Shown here: one piece after another, positions 1 through 6,359 of the stretch
Layout: each line of letters begins with the position of its first letter
How positions within the stretch are numbered: the stretch's first letter is position 1
Origin: CAYGWP01 sp964353455
GTDB lineage: Bacteria > Planctomycetota > Phycisphaerae > FEN-1346
DNA length: 9,552 bases
NCBI GenBank assembly: GCA_964353455.1
Contig: CAYGWP010000441.1
Location: 1-9,552, forward strand
Direction: 5' to 3'
The notes under the pieces: generated by a model
What the model saw: the letters and a program-made list of their open reading frames with translations, nothing else
Database searches by the model: none
What the model was told of the DNA's origin: nothing
Translations under genes and position numbers: made by a program

Positions 1-20
1 CGCAGGACGGGAGATTGGCG

Positions 21-1346
21 ATGAGCCTGGCAACTCCTGAAAGCGTCCAGAGGCTGCAAGCGGCGCTCCACGCCAAAGCGAAGGGAGAACCCGGCTACCG
101 GTTCTACGTGCTGTACGACAAGGTGTACCGGCCGGACGTGCTGGCCCACGCCTACGCCTGCTGCCGCGTCAATCGCGGGGCGGCGGGGGTGAACGGCCAA
201 ACGTTCGAGGACATCGAGGCGTACGGGGTGGAGCGATGGCTGGGGGAACTGGCGGAGGACCTCAAGAAGAAGACGTATCGGCCGGAGGCCGTGCGGCGGG
301 TATGGATACCCAAGCCGGACGGCCGAAAGCGACCGCTCGGCATCCCGACGATTCGGGACCGAGTGGCCCAGATGGCGGCGGTGCTGGTGCTGGCCCCGAT
401 TTTTGAGGCGGACCTTGCCGCCGAGCAGTACGCCTACCGGCCCGGCCGGGGGGCGTTGGATGCCGTGCGGCACGTTCACCGACTGCTGACGAGCGGCCAC
501 ACGGAAGTGGTAGACGCCGACTTGAGCGGGTACTTCGACTCGATACCGCACGCGGAACTCATGAAATCGGTGGCCCGACGCATCGTTGACGGGGCGATGT
601 TGCACTTGGTCAAGATGTGGCTGGTCGCGCCGGTGGAGGAAGAGGACGACCGCGGACGGCGACAGCGAACGACCCGCGCCAAGGACACGGGGCGAGGGAC
701 GCCGCAAGGCGCGCCGATCTCCCCCCTCTTGGCGAACATCTACCTCCGACGCTTCGTGGTGGGCTGGAAGGGGCTGGGGCACGAGAGGCGACTGGGAGCG
801 CGAATCGTCAACTACGCCGATGACTTCGTCATCTGTTGTCGCGGGACGGGCGCGAAGGCGCTGGCCGCGATGCAGGCGATGATGGCGCGGCTGAAGTTGA
901 CGGTCAACGAGACCAAGACCCGCGTGTGCCACGGGCCGGACGAGACGTTCGACTTCCTGGGGTACACCTTCGGTCGATGTTGGTCGCCGAAGACGGGACG
1001 GCCGTACATTGGGACGCGCCCGTCGAAGAAACGGATCGCGCGGCTGCGCCGAGCGGTCCATGAGGCGACCGGCCGGAGGACGACGTACCAAGCGGTTCCG
1101 GACAAGGTGGCGGAACTCAACCGGATGCTTATCGGTTGGTCCAACTACTTCTGCCTGGGGCCGGTCAGCCGGGCGTACAGGGCCGTGGAGTCGCATGCGC
1201 GACACCGGCTGCGTCAGTGGTTGCGAGCCAAGCACCTGGGGCGGGGATCGGGCGGTCCGCGGCTCACGATCGCCCACCTGCACGAGGGGCTGGGCCTGGT
1301 CCGCTTGGTGGACCGGACGCGCGACTTCCCGTGGGCGAAAGCGTGA
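21..1346 (+). CDS. ltrA: Group II intron reverse transcriptase/maturase
   Basis: This multifunctional protein reverse-transcribes the intron RNA at its DNA target and, through its maturase (X) region, helps the RNA fold and splice. Visible RT motifs, numbered from the ATG at 21 (441 residues), are the DLSGYFDSI block with a catalytic Asp near 167, GTPQG near 226-230, and the YADD active site near 265-268. A maturase/thumb region containing GWSNYF follows, and the protein ends in FPWAKA, as many group II RTs do. There is no HNH/En domain after the maturase region, so target priming would rely on nascent strands or other nicks. ATG 21 is preferred because GGGAG lies 7 bases upstream and relatives begin MSL; TTG at 15 is the in-frame alternative. 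The frame is intact, so the protein may be active. Confidence 0.95.
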   Translation: MSLATPESVQRLQAALHAKAKGEPGYRFYVLYDKVYRPDVLAHAYACCRVNRGAAGVNGQTFEDIEAYGVERWLGELAEDLKKKTYRPEAVRRVWIPKPDGRKRPLGIPTIRDRVAQMAAVLVLAPIFEADLAAEQYAYRPGRGALDAVRHVHRLLTSGHTEVVDADLSGYFDSIPHAELMKSVARRIVDGAMLHLVKMWLVAPVEEEDDRGRRQRTTRAKDTGRGTPQGAPISPLLANIYLRRFVVGWKGLGHERRLGARIVNYADDFVICCRGTGAKALAAMQAMMARLKLTVNETKTRVCHGPDETFDFLGYTFGRCWSPKTGRPYIGTRPSKKRIARLRRAVHEATGRRTTYQAVPDKVAELNRMLIGWSNYFCLGPVSRAYRAVESHARHRLRQWLRAKHLGRGSGGPRLTIAHLHEGLGLVRLVDRTRDFPWAKA

Positions 1347-1358
1347 GGCCTTCTCCGA

Positions 1359-1391
1359 GAGCCGGATGCGGGAAAACCGCCCGTCCGGTTC
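1359..1391 (+). ncRNA. Group II intron domain V
   Basis: This is the catalytic hairpin of the ribozyme. The outer helix pairs 1359-1366 (GAGCCGGA) with 1384-1391 (TCCGGTTC), the upper helix pairs GCGG with CCGC under a GAAA-type loop, and a short CC(G) bulge lies on the 3' side. The conserved AGC catalytic triad occupies 1360-1362. It begins 12 bases after the maturase stop codon. Confidence 0.9.
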
Positions 1392-1510
1392 GATGAGCGG
1401 AGTCTGGAGACGGAACGCGGCACGGAATGAGGCACCGGCACGAAGGCGAAAGCCGCCGGAAACGGCAACTCCCCGTGTCCGCAATTCACCGCGCCAGACC
1501 TCGACTCTAC
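1392..1510 (+). ncRNA. Group II intron domain VI with branch-point A and 3' splice site
   Basis: After the 3-base linker GAT, 1395-1407 pairs with 1494-1507. GAG pairs with CTC, then A1504 is a lone bulged base, then CGG pairs with TCG (one G-U), and after one A-C mismatch GTCTGG pairs with CCAGAC. A1504 is seven bases from the proposed intron end at 1510, the usual place for the lariat branch point. Inside this stem, 1417-1425 pairs with 1473-1482 with one bulged T, and small helices capped by GAAA loops follow (GGC/GCC at 1445-1454, GCCG/CGGC at 1455-1466). At about 119 bases the domain is far longer than the usual 30-45. The pairing was read by eye, not folded by software. Confidence 0.72.
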
Positions 1511-1514
1511 CTTG

Positions 1515-1542
1515 GCGCGGCGGGTCTCCCGACCCGCCGCGC
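1515..1542 (+). repeat. REP-like hairpin 1
   Basis: A perfect 12-base-pair palindrome, GCGCGGCGGGTC against its complement, around a TCCC loop, followed by AAA. It starts four bases into the 3' exon of the intron. It matches the reverse complement of hairpin 2 (1579-1606) except for one base pair. There is no T-run, so it is not an obvious intrinsic terminator. Confidence 0.75.
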
Positions 1543-1578
1543 AAACCGCGTTTTCGACCGCGCCAACGCGACTTCGTC

Positions 1579-1606
1579 GCGCGGTGGGTCGGGAGACCCA
1601 CCGCGC
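1579..1606 (-). repeat. REP-like hairpin 2, inverted relative to hairpin 1
   Basis: A perfect 12-base-pair palindrome, GCGCGGTGGGTC against its complement, around a GGGA loop. Read on the minus strand it is the same element as hairpin 1, with a C-G pair replaced by T-A, so both arms have changed together. A shorter palindrome, CGCGAC/GTCGCG at 1567-1581, lies in the 36-base spacer and abuts it. The pair resembles the inverted doublets formed by REP/REPIN elements. Confidence 0.75.
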
Positions 1607-1802
1607 AAAGGCGTAAGGCGGCCAGCATCGCTTTATCGTCGGGCATGGACAGAAGATCACAGCGACTGACGCCTGCTGTCAACTCGACGAGTGGCGCTCG
1701 CGTTCTTGACAGACGGTTGCTGCGGCACTGCCGGTGCGTCCAGAGGACCCACCCTACAGGATGACTGCGCAATCTGCGTAATCTGCGGACCGAAATCGTC
1801 TG
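1607..1802. other. Gene-free stretch downstream of intron and kinase-like gene
   Basis: Together with the hairpins this is about 290 bases without a supported gene, lying between convergent units. It contains the short direct repeat AATCTGCGTAATCTGCGG (1771-1788) and a 9-base inverted match, TGACAGACG at 1707-1715 with CGTCTGTCA at 1797-1805. I see no T-rich terminator for the minus-strand gene and no coding frame with recognisable content. Confidence 0.5.
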
Positions 1803-4412
1803 TCAGTAGTCTGCGGCGACGCGGAAGCCGATGAACTTCATGCGTGCGGCGGGGGGGTATCGGTCGCGGTTGGCGGAGCGTGCGGAGCCGGCGTATTCGG
1901 CGTAACTGCCGCCGCGGACCACGCGGCACTTGGCGGCGTCGGCGCCGGGGGGGTTGACGGCGGGGCTGGAGGCGTAGTACTTCTCATCATACCAGTCGGC
2001 GCACCATTCCCATACATTGCCGTGCATATCGAAGAGGCCCCAGGGGTTGGCTTTGAGACTGCCGCAGGGCAGGGCCTTGCCGCGCGAGGCGCCTTTCGGG
2101 AAATCGGCGAAGGGTTGCGCCCCCTCGAAGTCGGCCTGGTCTGTGGAGATGCGCGGGCCGGTGGAGAAGGCGGTGGCGGTGCCCGCGCGGCAGGCGTATT
2201 CCCATTCGGCCTCGGTGGACAGGCGGATGGGGCGGCCGGAGCGCTCGGAGAGTTTCTTACAGAACTCATCTGCATTAAACCATGAGACGAGGTCAACGGG
2301 GGCCTTCAGGCTCTTGGCGGAACTGGGGTTTGTGCCGATGACGGCCGCGTACTCTTCCTGCGAGACCTCGCGGATGCCCATGTAGAAGGGCCGCGTGAGG
2401 GCGACCTCGTGCTGCGGGCCTTCATCGGCGGATCGGCCGGGCTCATCTTCGGGCGACCCCATGGCGAATTTGCCGGGCGCGATGAGGAGTAGCCGCAGCA
2501 CCATGCCGCCGCCGAGGTCGATGGCGATGTCCTTCGGGAGGTGCGGCAGGACCTTGTCGCGGGCGGCGATGGCTGGGGCGCTGGTGGGGCTTATGGCGAG
2601 TGCCTTCTGTACGGCGGCGAGGGCCTGCTGCCACTGGGCGGCCTGGATGCATCGCTCGGCCTCGGCGATGAGAGGAGCGGGATCCTGTTCGGGGGTCTTG
2701 GGTGCGGCCTGGGCCTTCTCGGCGGCGTTGGCGGCCCTGACGGCGACGGGGAGGAGGCGGATGGCATCGTGCCAGGCGGCGATGGCCTTGTCGGGGTCGA
2801 TGGCGGCATCGGCGGCGCGGGCGGCGTCGGCCACCTTCTGCCAGTCGGCCGGGGCGAGTTTCTGGAGGCGGGCGGCATCGGCTATGGCAACGGATTTTTC
2901 GAACTCCGCCCTGGCGATCTTGGCGCGTGCGGACCGTGCGGCCTGTTCGGGGGCCTTGGCGATGGCGGCGACGGCGGATTTCCAGGCGGTCTCGGCCTGG
3001 GGGAAGTTGGCGGCGTCGAAGTTGGCCTCGGCGTCGCGTGCAAGTTTGTCGGCGGCGGCGACGGCCGGGGAATCGGCGGGGACGCCCGCGCGGCGTGCGG
3101 TTTCCTGGGCGGCGGCGGCATCGGCCCTGGCGGCGAGGGCGGACTTGCGGAGTGCTTCGAGGGCCTCGATTGCATCGGAGCGGGCGATGAAGTCGTCGAA
3201 TGCCTTCTTCGCCAGTGCGCAGGCGTTGTTCTTGACGTGCAGGTCTGCGCGGCGTTTGAGGGCCTCGGCCTGGTCGAGGGCGGCGGCGAAGGCCTGGCCC
3301 CGGTCGAGGTCTTTGATGCGCGTCCAGGTGTCATCGGCCCTGGCCTGGGCGTCATGCGCTTCTTTATATGTAACTGACTGCGTTAATTCGGGTTCAGGGG
3401 GCGTCTCGGGCCGGGCGGGGGCGGGCGGCCCCTGTGCCGGGATGGCGGCAAGTTGCCGGGCCAGGAAGTCGCGGATGGCGCTGAAGTTGGCTATGGCGAG
3501 ACCCACGAGGGCCGTCAGTGCGAAGACGGCGATGCCGGCGGTCACGAGGCCGGCGATGCTGCGGCGGCGGCCGACGCGGCGGATGTCGGCCAGGGCGCCG
3601 AGGACGCTGGCGTGGCGAAAGGGGCGATCGGCCATGCACCGGGCGACCAGGGCGTCCCACTTGGGCGCGAGGGTGGGGACGACCATCGACGGCGGCACGG
3701 GGGGCGGGGTTGGCGGCCGGCCGGTGAGGATGCGGTAGATGATGGCCCCGAAGGCGTAAACGTCGGTTCGGGCGTCGATGGGCGGGCCTGGGGTGCGCTG
3801 CTCTGGTGCGAGGTAGTCTGCGGCTTCGAGGATGTCTCTGACGGAAGGACCGCGGCGGCCGGGCTGCGGGACGAGGCGCTCGTGCATGCGGGCGAGCATG
3901 AAGTCTCGGCCCAGGGCGCGGGCGAGGCCGAAGTCGGTCAGCCGCAGGTTCTCGAATCTGTCGATAAGGACATTCGACGGCTTGAGGTTCCAGTGGCATA
4001 CCCTATGTGCGTGTGCGTAGGCGAGTGCCTCGGCGAGTTGGACGGCCCAGCGGCGCGCCTTGGCCTCGGAGACGCGGCCTTCGGGCTGAAGGTGCAGGTA
4101 GTCGCGGAGAGTCATCGGCTGTCCGCGCGGGCCGCTGATGTGCTCGGTGACGATAAAGTAGCGGCCGTCGGCCTCGGCCATCTCCAGGACCGGGACGATC
4201 CACGGGTGCCTGAGGTTGGTGATGGCGGCGGCCTCGTCGTAGAACCGCGCGACGAAGCCGGGGCTGGTGGCGATGAGTTCCTCGGGGAGGACCTTGAGGA
4301 TGCAGTGGTGCTTGAGTGCGGCGTGCTGGGCGATGTAAGTGTCGCAGAGTCCGCCGGAGGGGACGGCCTCGATGAGGCGGTAGTCGCCGAGTTGTCGGCC
4401 GGTCAGGTCCAT
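1803..4412 (-). CDS. Membrane kinase-like protein with C-terminal FGE/SUMF1-like domain, predicted pseudokinase
   Basis: The protein has 869 residues. Residues 11-275 have the fold order of a bacterial Ser/Thr kinase: Lys40, Glu60, a catalytic loop at 140-147, DFG at 160-162 and APE at 202-204. The catalytic loop reads HWNLKPSN, so the HRD aspartate is Asn142, and the glycine loop reads VPSGGLCDTY with two glycines lost. Residues 285-309 form one membrane helix. Residues 345-625 are alanine-rich helical repeats, the last TPR-like. Residues 627-867 are an FGE-sulfatase/SUMF1-type domain (LSTEAEWEYACRAG, HGNVWEW, RGGSY, GFRVA), but the FGE cysteine pair expected just after GGSY is absent. I infer a sensory or scaffolding protein with a cytoplasmic kinase-like part and an external FGE-like part, catalysis doubtful in both. 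It lies 131 bases downstream of dnaA in the same direction. The ATG start has no Shine-Dalgarno sequence. Confidence 0.9.
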   Translation of the reverse strand: MDLTGRQLGDYRLIEAVPSGGLCDTYIAQHAALKHHCILKVLPEELIATSPGFVARFYDEAAAITNLRHPWIVPVLEMAEADGRYFIVTEHISGPRGQPMTLRDYLHLQPEGRVSEAKARRWAVQLAEALAYAHAHRVCHWNLKPSNVLIDRFENLRLTDFGLARALGRDFMLARMHERLVPQPGRRGPSVRDILEAADYLAPEQRTPGPPIDARTDVYAFGAIIYRILTGRPPTPPPVPPSMVVPTLAPKWDALVARCMADRPFRHASVLGALADIRRVGRRRSIAGLVTAGIAVFALTALVGLAIANFSAIRDFLARQLAAIPAQGPPAPARPETPPEPELTQSVTYKEAHDAQARADDTWTRIKDLDRGQAFAAALDQAEALKRRADLHVKNNACALAKKAFDDFIARSDAIEALEALRKSALAARADAAAAQETARRAGVPADSPAVAAADKLARDAEANFDAANFPQAETAWKSAVAAIAKAPEQAARSARAKIARAEFEKSVAIADAARLQKLAPADWQKVADAARAADAAIDPDKAIAAWHDAIRLLPVAVRAANAAEKAQAAPKTPEQDPAPLIAEAERCIQAAQWQQALAAVQKALAISPTSAPAIAARDKVLPHLPKDIAIDLGGGMVLRLLLIAPGKFAMGSPEDEPGRSADEGPQHEVALTRPFYMGIREVSQEEYAAVIGTNPSSAKSLKAPVDLVSWFNADEFCKKLSERSGRPIRLSTEAEWEYACRAGTATAFSTGPRISTDQADFEGAQPFADFPKGASRGKALPCGSLKANPWGLFDMHGNVWEWCADWYDEKYYASSPAVNPPGADAAKCRVVRGGSYAEYAGSARSANRDRYPPAARMKFIGFRVAADY

Positions 4413-4416
4413 AGAA

Positions 4417-4451
4417 AAAGTTCAAAGTGCAAAGTGCAAGGTGCAAGGTTG
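4417..4451 (-). repeat. Five imperfect tandem heptamers in the leader of the kinase-like gene
   Basis: On the plus strand the units are AAAGTTC, AAAGTGC twice, AAGGTGC and AAGGTTG, back to back. The array ends only four bases before the ATG of the minus-strand kinase-like gene, so it occupies the place of the ribosome binding site. No purine-rich Shine-Dalgarno sequence remains on the coding strand there. Confidence 0.7.
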
Positions 4452-4492
4452 GGCAACGGCATAATAGCAGGTGGGGCGACGGGTATTCAAGG

Positions 4493-4516
4493 TTTAGCCG
4501 CGAGTCGAAGACGAGC
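4493..4516 (+). repeat. TTTAGCCGCGA repeat element, copy 1
   Basis: TTTAGCCGCGA is followed by an imperfect hairpin with a GAA loop (GCGAGTC against GACGAGC, with two adjacent G-A mismatches). A related copy with a perfect stem lies at 8711-8735, and an 11-base near-copy covers the dnaA stop codon at 4543-4553. Confidence 0.5.
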
Positions 4517-4543
4517 GAGTGCGGTTGCCGCAGCCGGGAGGCA

Positions 4544-6016
4544 TTAGCCGCGAATGCGTTCCTTCAGGTGCGCGAGAAGGCTTTCGGCGGACATTGAGCG
4601 GCTGTCGGAGCGGTCGGCCCAGCGGATTTCGCCGCCCGACTTGGCGAGGGTGTGCAACTTGCGGCAGGCGGCGAGGACGGTGGTGTGATTCTTACTGCCA
4701 AGGCCGCGGGCGATGTCGGCGAAACTCAGGTCCGTCATCTCGCGGGCCAGCACCATCGTGATCTGCCGCGCGAGCGAGACCTGGCGCGACTTGCGGCCGG
4801 AGTGAACGTCGGCCCGCGTGACGCCGAAGAATGCGGCCACCGCCTCCTCGATCTGGGGCAGGGTGGCGTGCCGCGGCACAGTGGCCACGAAGTCGGCCAG
4901 CGCCTGGCGCGCGAGGTCCGTCGTCATCGGCTGCTTCAGGAGCGCGGCATAGGCCATGATGCGTGTCAGCGCCCCCTCCAGTTCGCGGACCGAGCCCTGG
5001 ATACGGGCGGCCACAAGGGCGATGACCTCTTCGGGCACGGGGCGCCCCATGAGGCAAGCCTTCGCCGCGAGGATGCGGCAGCGGGTCTCTTCGTCGGGGG
5101 CCGAGAGACGGACCACCAGGCCCGAGACCCAGCGGCTGATGAGATGGTCCTGGACGGCCTGGATTTCGCGCGGATGGGAATCAGACGCCAGAATAACCAG
5201 CCGCCGCTGGCCGTCGAACTCGTTGAACGTGTGGAGGAACTCTTGCTGCGTTGACTCTTTGCCAGAGAGGAAGTGGACATCGTCGATGGCCAGGACGTCG
5301 AGGTTGCGGTAGCGGTGGCGGAAGGCGTCGAGGCTGTTGGACCGCAACCCTGCCAGGTACCTGTTAGTGAACTGTTCGGCAGAGAGGCAGGCCACCCGCA
5401 GGTCGCCGCGGCCCCGCAGGGCGTACAGAATCGCGTTCAGGAGGTGGGTCTTCCCCAGTCCGCAGGCACCGTGGATGAAGAGGGGGTGGAAATCCTTGCC
5501 GGGCGCCCCGGCGGCCGACTTGGCGGCGGCGTACGCCATGGCGTTGCACGGTCCGGTCACGAAGTTTTCGAGGGTGAAGAGCGGCCGATGCTCTGCCGTG
5601 TTCGGGCGTGGCGGTTCGGCGGCGCGGCGCGGCTGGATGACGCGAGGCAGATCGCGCGGCGGCTGCGCGGGCGCGGCCGGCGGAAACGGCGGCGATGGTT
5701 GGCCGAGTTGCTCCGCCGCATCCGCCTCGTCGGCCAGGTTCTGGGCGCGGCGTTTCTGGAAGAGGTCGGGCTGCACGTGGAACTGGAGCGTGAGTTCGCG
5801 TCCGAACGTCTGTCGCGCCGCCGCAATGAGCCGCTCGCCGAAGTGGGTGCGGATGTAGTCGCTGATGAAGAGGTTGGCGACGCCGACGCGGAGACCGCCG
5901 TCAGTAAGGTGGAAGTCCGTCGCGCCGTCGAACCAGACGCTCCAGCGCTGCGGACCGATGAGCGTCCTCAGGTGCGCGACGAATTGTTCGGTTTCAGTAT
6001 GTTGAAGCGGCGCCAC
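4544..6016 (-). CDS. dnaA: Chromosomal replication initiator protein DnaA
   Basis: This AAA+ ATPase binds DnaA boxes and opens the replication origin. Numbered from GTG 6016 (490 residues), domain I covers about 10-80, with the RWSVWFDG block typical of the helicase-loader-binding domain. A Pro/Ala-rich linker (domain II) covers about 84-145. Domain III has Walker A GACGLGKT at 183-190, Walker B LAIDD ending at 246, sensor 1 around 275-281, the box VII arginine in ISRW (295) and sensor 2 RELEGAL at 344-350. Domain IV ends with the signature SKNHTTV at 441-447. GTG 6016 is chosen because family similarity starts there; TTG 6124 would add 36 unrelated residues. The kinase-like gene follows in the same direction. 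The upstream region has features of an origin. Asn443 replaces the usual Asp of the signature. Confidence 0.95.
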   Translation of the reverse strand: MAPLQHTETEQFVAHLRTLIGPQRWSVWFDGATDFHLTDGGLRVGVANLFISDYIRTHFGERLIAAARQTFGRELTLQFHVQPDLFQKRRAQNLADEADAAEQLGQPSPPFPPAAPAQPPRDLPRVIQPRRAAEPPRPNTAEHRPLFTLENFVTGPCNAMAYAAAKSAAGAPGKDFHPLFIHGACGLGKTHLLNAILYALRGRGDLRVACLSAEQFTNRYLAGLRSNSLDAFRHRYRNLDVLAIDDVHFLSGKESTQQEFLHTFNEFDGQRRLVILASDSHPREIQAVQDHLISRWVSGLVVRLSAPDEETRCRILAAKACLMGRPVPEEVIALVAARIQGSVRELEGALTRIMAYAALLKQPMTTDLARQALADFVATVPRHATLPQIEEAVAAFFGVTRADVHSGRKSRQVSLARQITMVLAREMTDLSFADIARGLGSKNHTTVLAACRKLHTLAKSGGEIRWADRSDSRSMSAESLLAHLKERIRG

Positions 6017-6256
6017 GCAAGAGCCCCGTGACCGGCGCTCGATAGCCGTCAGTGAATCGGGTGGAGGTGATGTCGGGAGCCGGCGTTCGCCCCACGCGAT
6101 GACCGGCGCATCACCTCGCAGCAAGGTGCATCGTAATCGCTTGTCAAGGTTTGACCGCGCAATTTTTTTTGTTCAGGCGCGATAAATTCGGCGCCGAGAG
6201 ACGGAAACCGGCGGTTGACGGGCAGTTATCGCGCGTCGCCCCGGCGGAAAAATATT

Positions 6257-6265
6257 TTGTCCACA
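6257..6265 (+). promoter_or_regulatory. DnaA box TTGTCCACA
   Basis: It differs from the E. coli consensus TTATCCACA at one position and equals the form common in GC-rich bacteria. It overlaps the end of the AT-rich tract 6248-6258. Confidence 0.6.
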
Positions 6266-6288
6266 ACCGCCGAGGACGGTGGAAACCG

Positions 6289-6297
6289 TGTGGAGAA
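6289..6297 (-). promoter_or_regulatory. DnaA-box-like TTCTCCACA
   Basis: On the minus strand this is one base from TTATCCACA, 23 bases from the preceding box and in the opposite orientation. Confidence 0.45.
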
Positions 6298-6332
6298 AAC
6301 GAGCGCGCCGCCGCGTTCACGCTAATATACAT

Positions 6333-6341
6333 TTATCCATG
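6333..6341 (+). promoter_or_regulatory. Weak DnaA-box-like TTATCCATG
   Basis: The first seven bases match the consensus TTATCCACA and the last two differ. It is included as a possible low-affinity site because of its neighbours. Confidence 0.3.
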
Positions 6342-6359
6342 ACTGTGAGCGACGCCGCG

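Larger units (their letters stand above)
1..1510 (+). mobile_element. Group II intron, 3' portion (5' part outside window)
   Basis: The segment joins an intron-encoded reverse transcriptase/maturase to a recognisable domain V and domain VI in the order expected of a group II intron whose ORF lies in domain IV. The 5' ribozyme domains I-III and the 5' splice site lie before base 1. The 3' end is placed after base 1510, because domain VI then ends in CTCTAC with a bulged A seven bases from the end, the normal spacing for the branch-point adenosine. The intron lies on the plus strand, convergent with the minus-strand kinase-like gene. The lack of an endonuclease domain in its protein and the CTCTAC end resemble bacterial class C introns, but the class cannot be fixed without domain I. 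Confidence 0.88.
6126..6345. other. oriC: Candidate chromosomal origin (oriC) upstream of dnaA
   Basis: This non-coding stretch lies directly upstream of dnaA, a common site for oriC. It carries two AT-rich tracts that stand out in GC-rich DNA (6161-6173 with eight T in a row, and AAAAATATTTT at 6248-6258). It also has DnaA-box-like nonamers: TTGTCCACA (6257-6265), TTCTCCACA on the minus strand (6289-6297) and a weaker TTATCCATG (6333-6341). The best box abuts an AT-rich tract, as a duplex-unwinding element would. The call rests on position and motifs only. Confidence 0.55.

Noticed and set aside
1706..1734. TTGACA at 1706 as a promoter
   Set aside because: No acceptable -10 element lies 16-18 bases downstream and no plus-strand gene follows.
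1009..1764. Plus-strand frame running from inside the maturase gene through domain V and the hairpins
   Set aside because: It is Arg/Ser-rich shadow translation of maturase, ribozyme and palindromes; no start signal or domain.
1707..1805. 9-base inverted match TGACAGACG/CGTCTGTCA flanking about 80 bases
   Set aside because: A match of this length at this distance is only mildly unlikely by chance, and no element ends or target duplication accompany it.
2395..3738. Long plus-strand open frame (447 codons) opposite the kinase-like gene
   Set aside because: It is alanine, arginine and serine rich with no recognisable domain and lies antisense to a gene with clear kinase and FGE motifs; such shadows are expected in GC-rich DNA.
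3453..4547. Plus-strand open frame of 364 codons across the kinase-like start and dnaA end
   Set aside because: It is a low-complexity, Gly/Asp-rich antisense shadow covering the kinase domain and the intergenic repeats, with no family similarity.
6017..6124. N-terminal extension of DnaA from TTG 6124
   Set aside because: The extra 36 residues do not resemble domain I and no good ribosome binding site supports TTG; kept only as an alternative start.
6119..6147. TTGACA on the minus strand at 6147-6142 as a dnaA promoter
   Set aside because: The -35 is perfect, but the hexamer at proper spacing is TTGCTG, far from TATAAT, so I do not call it.
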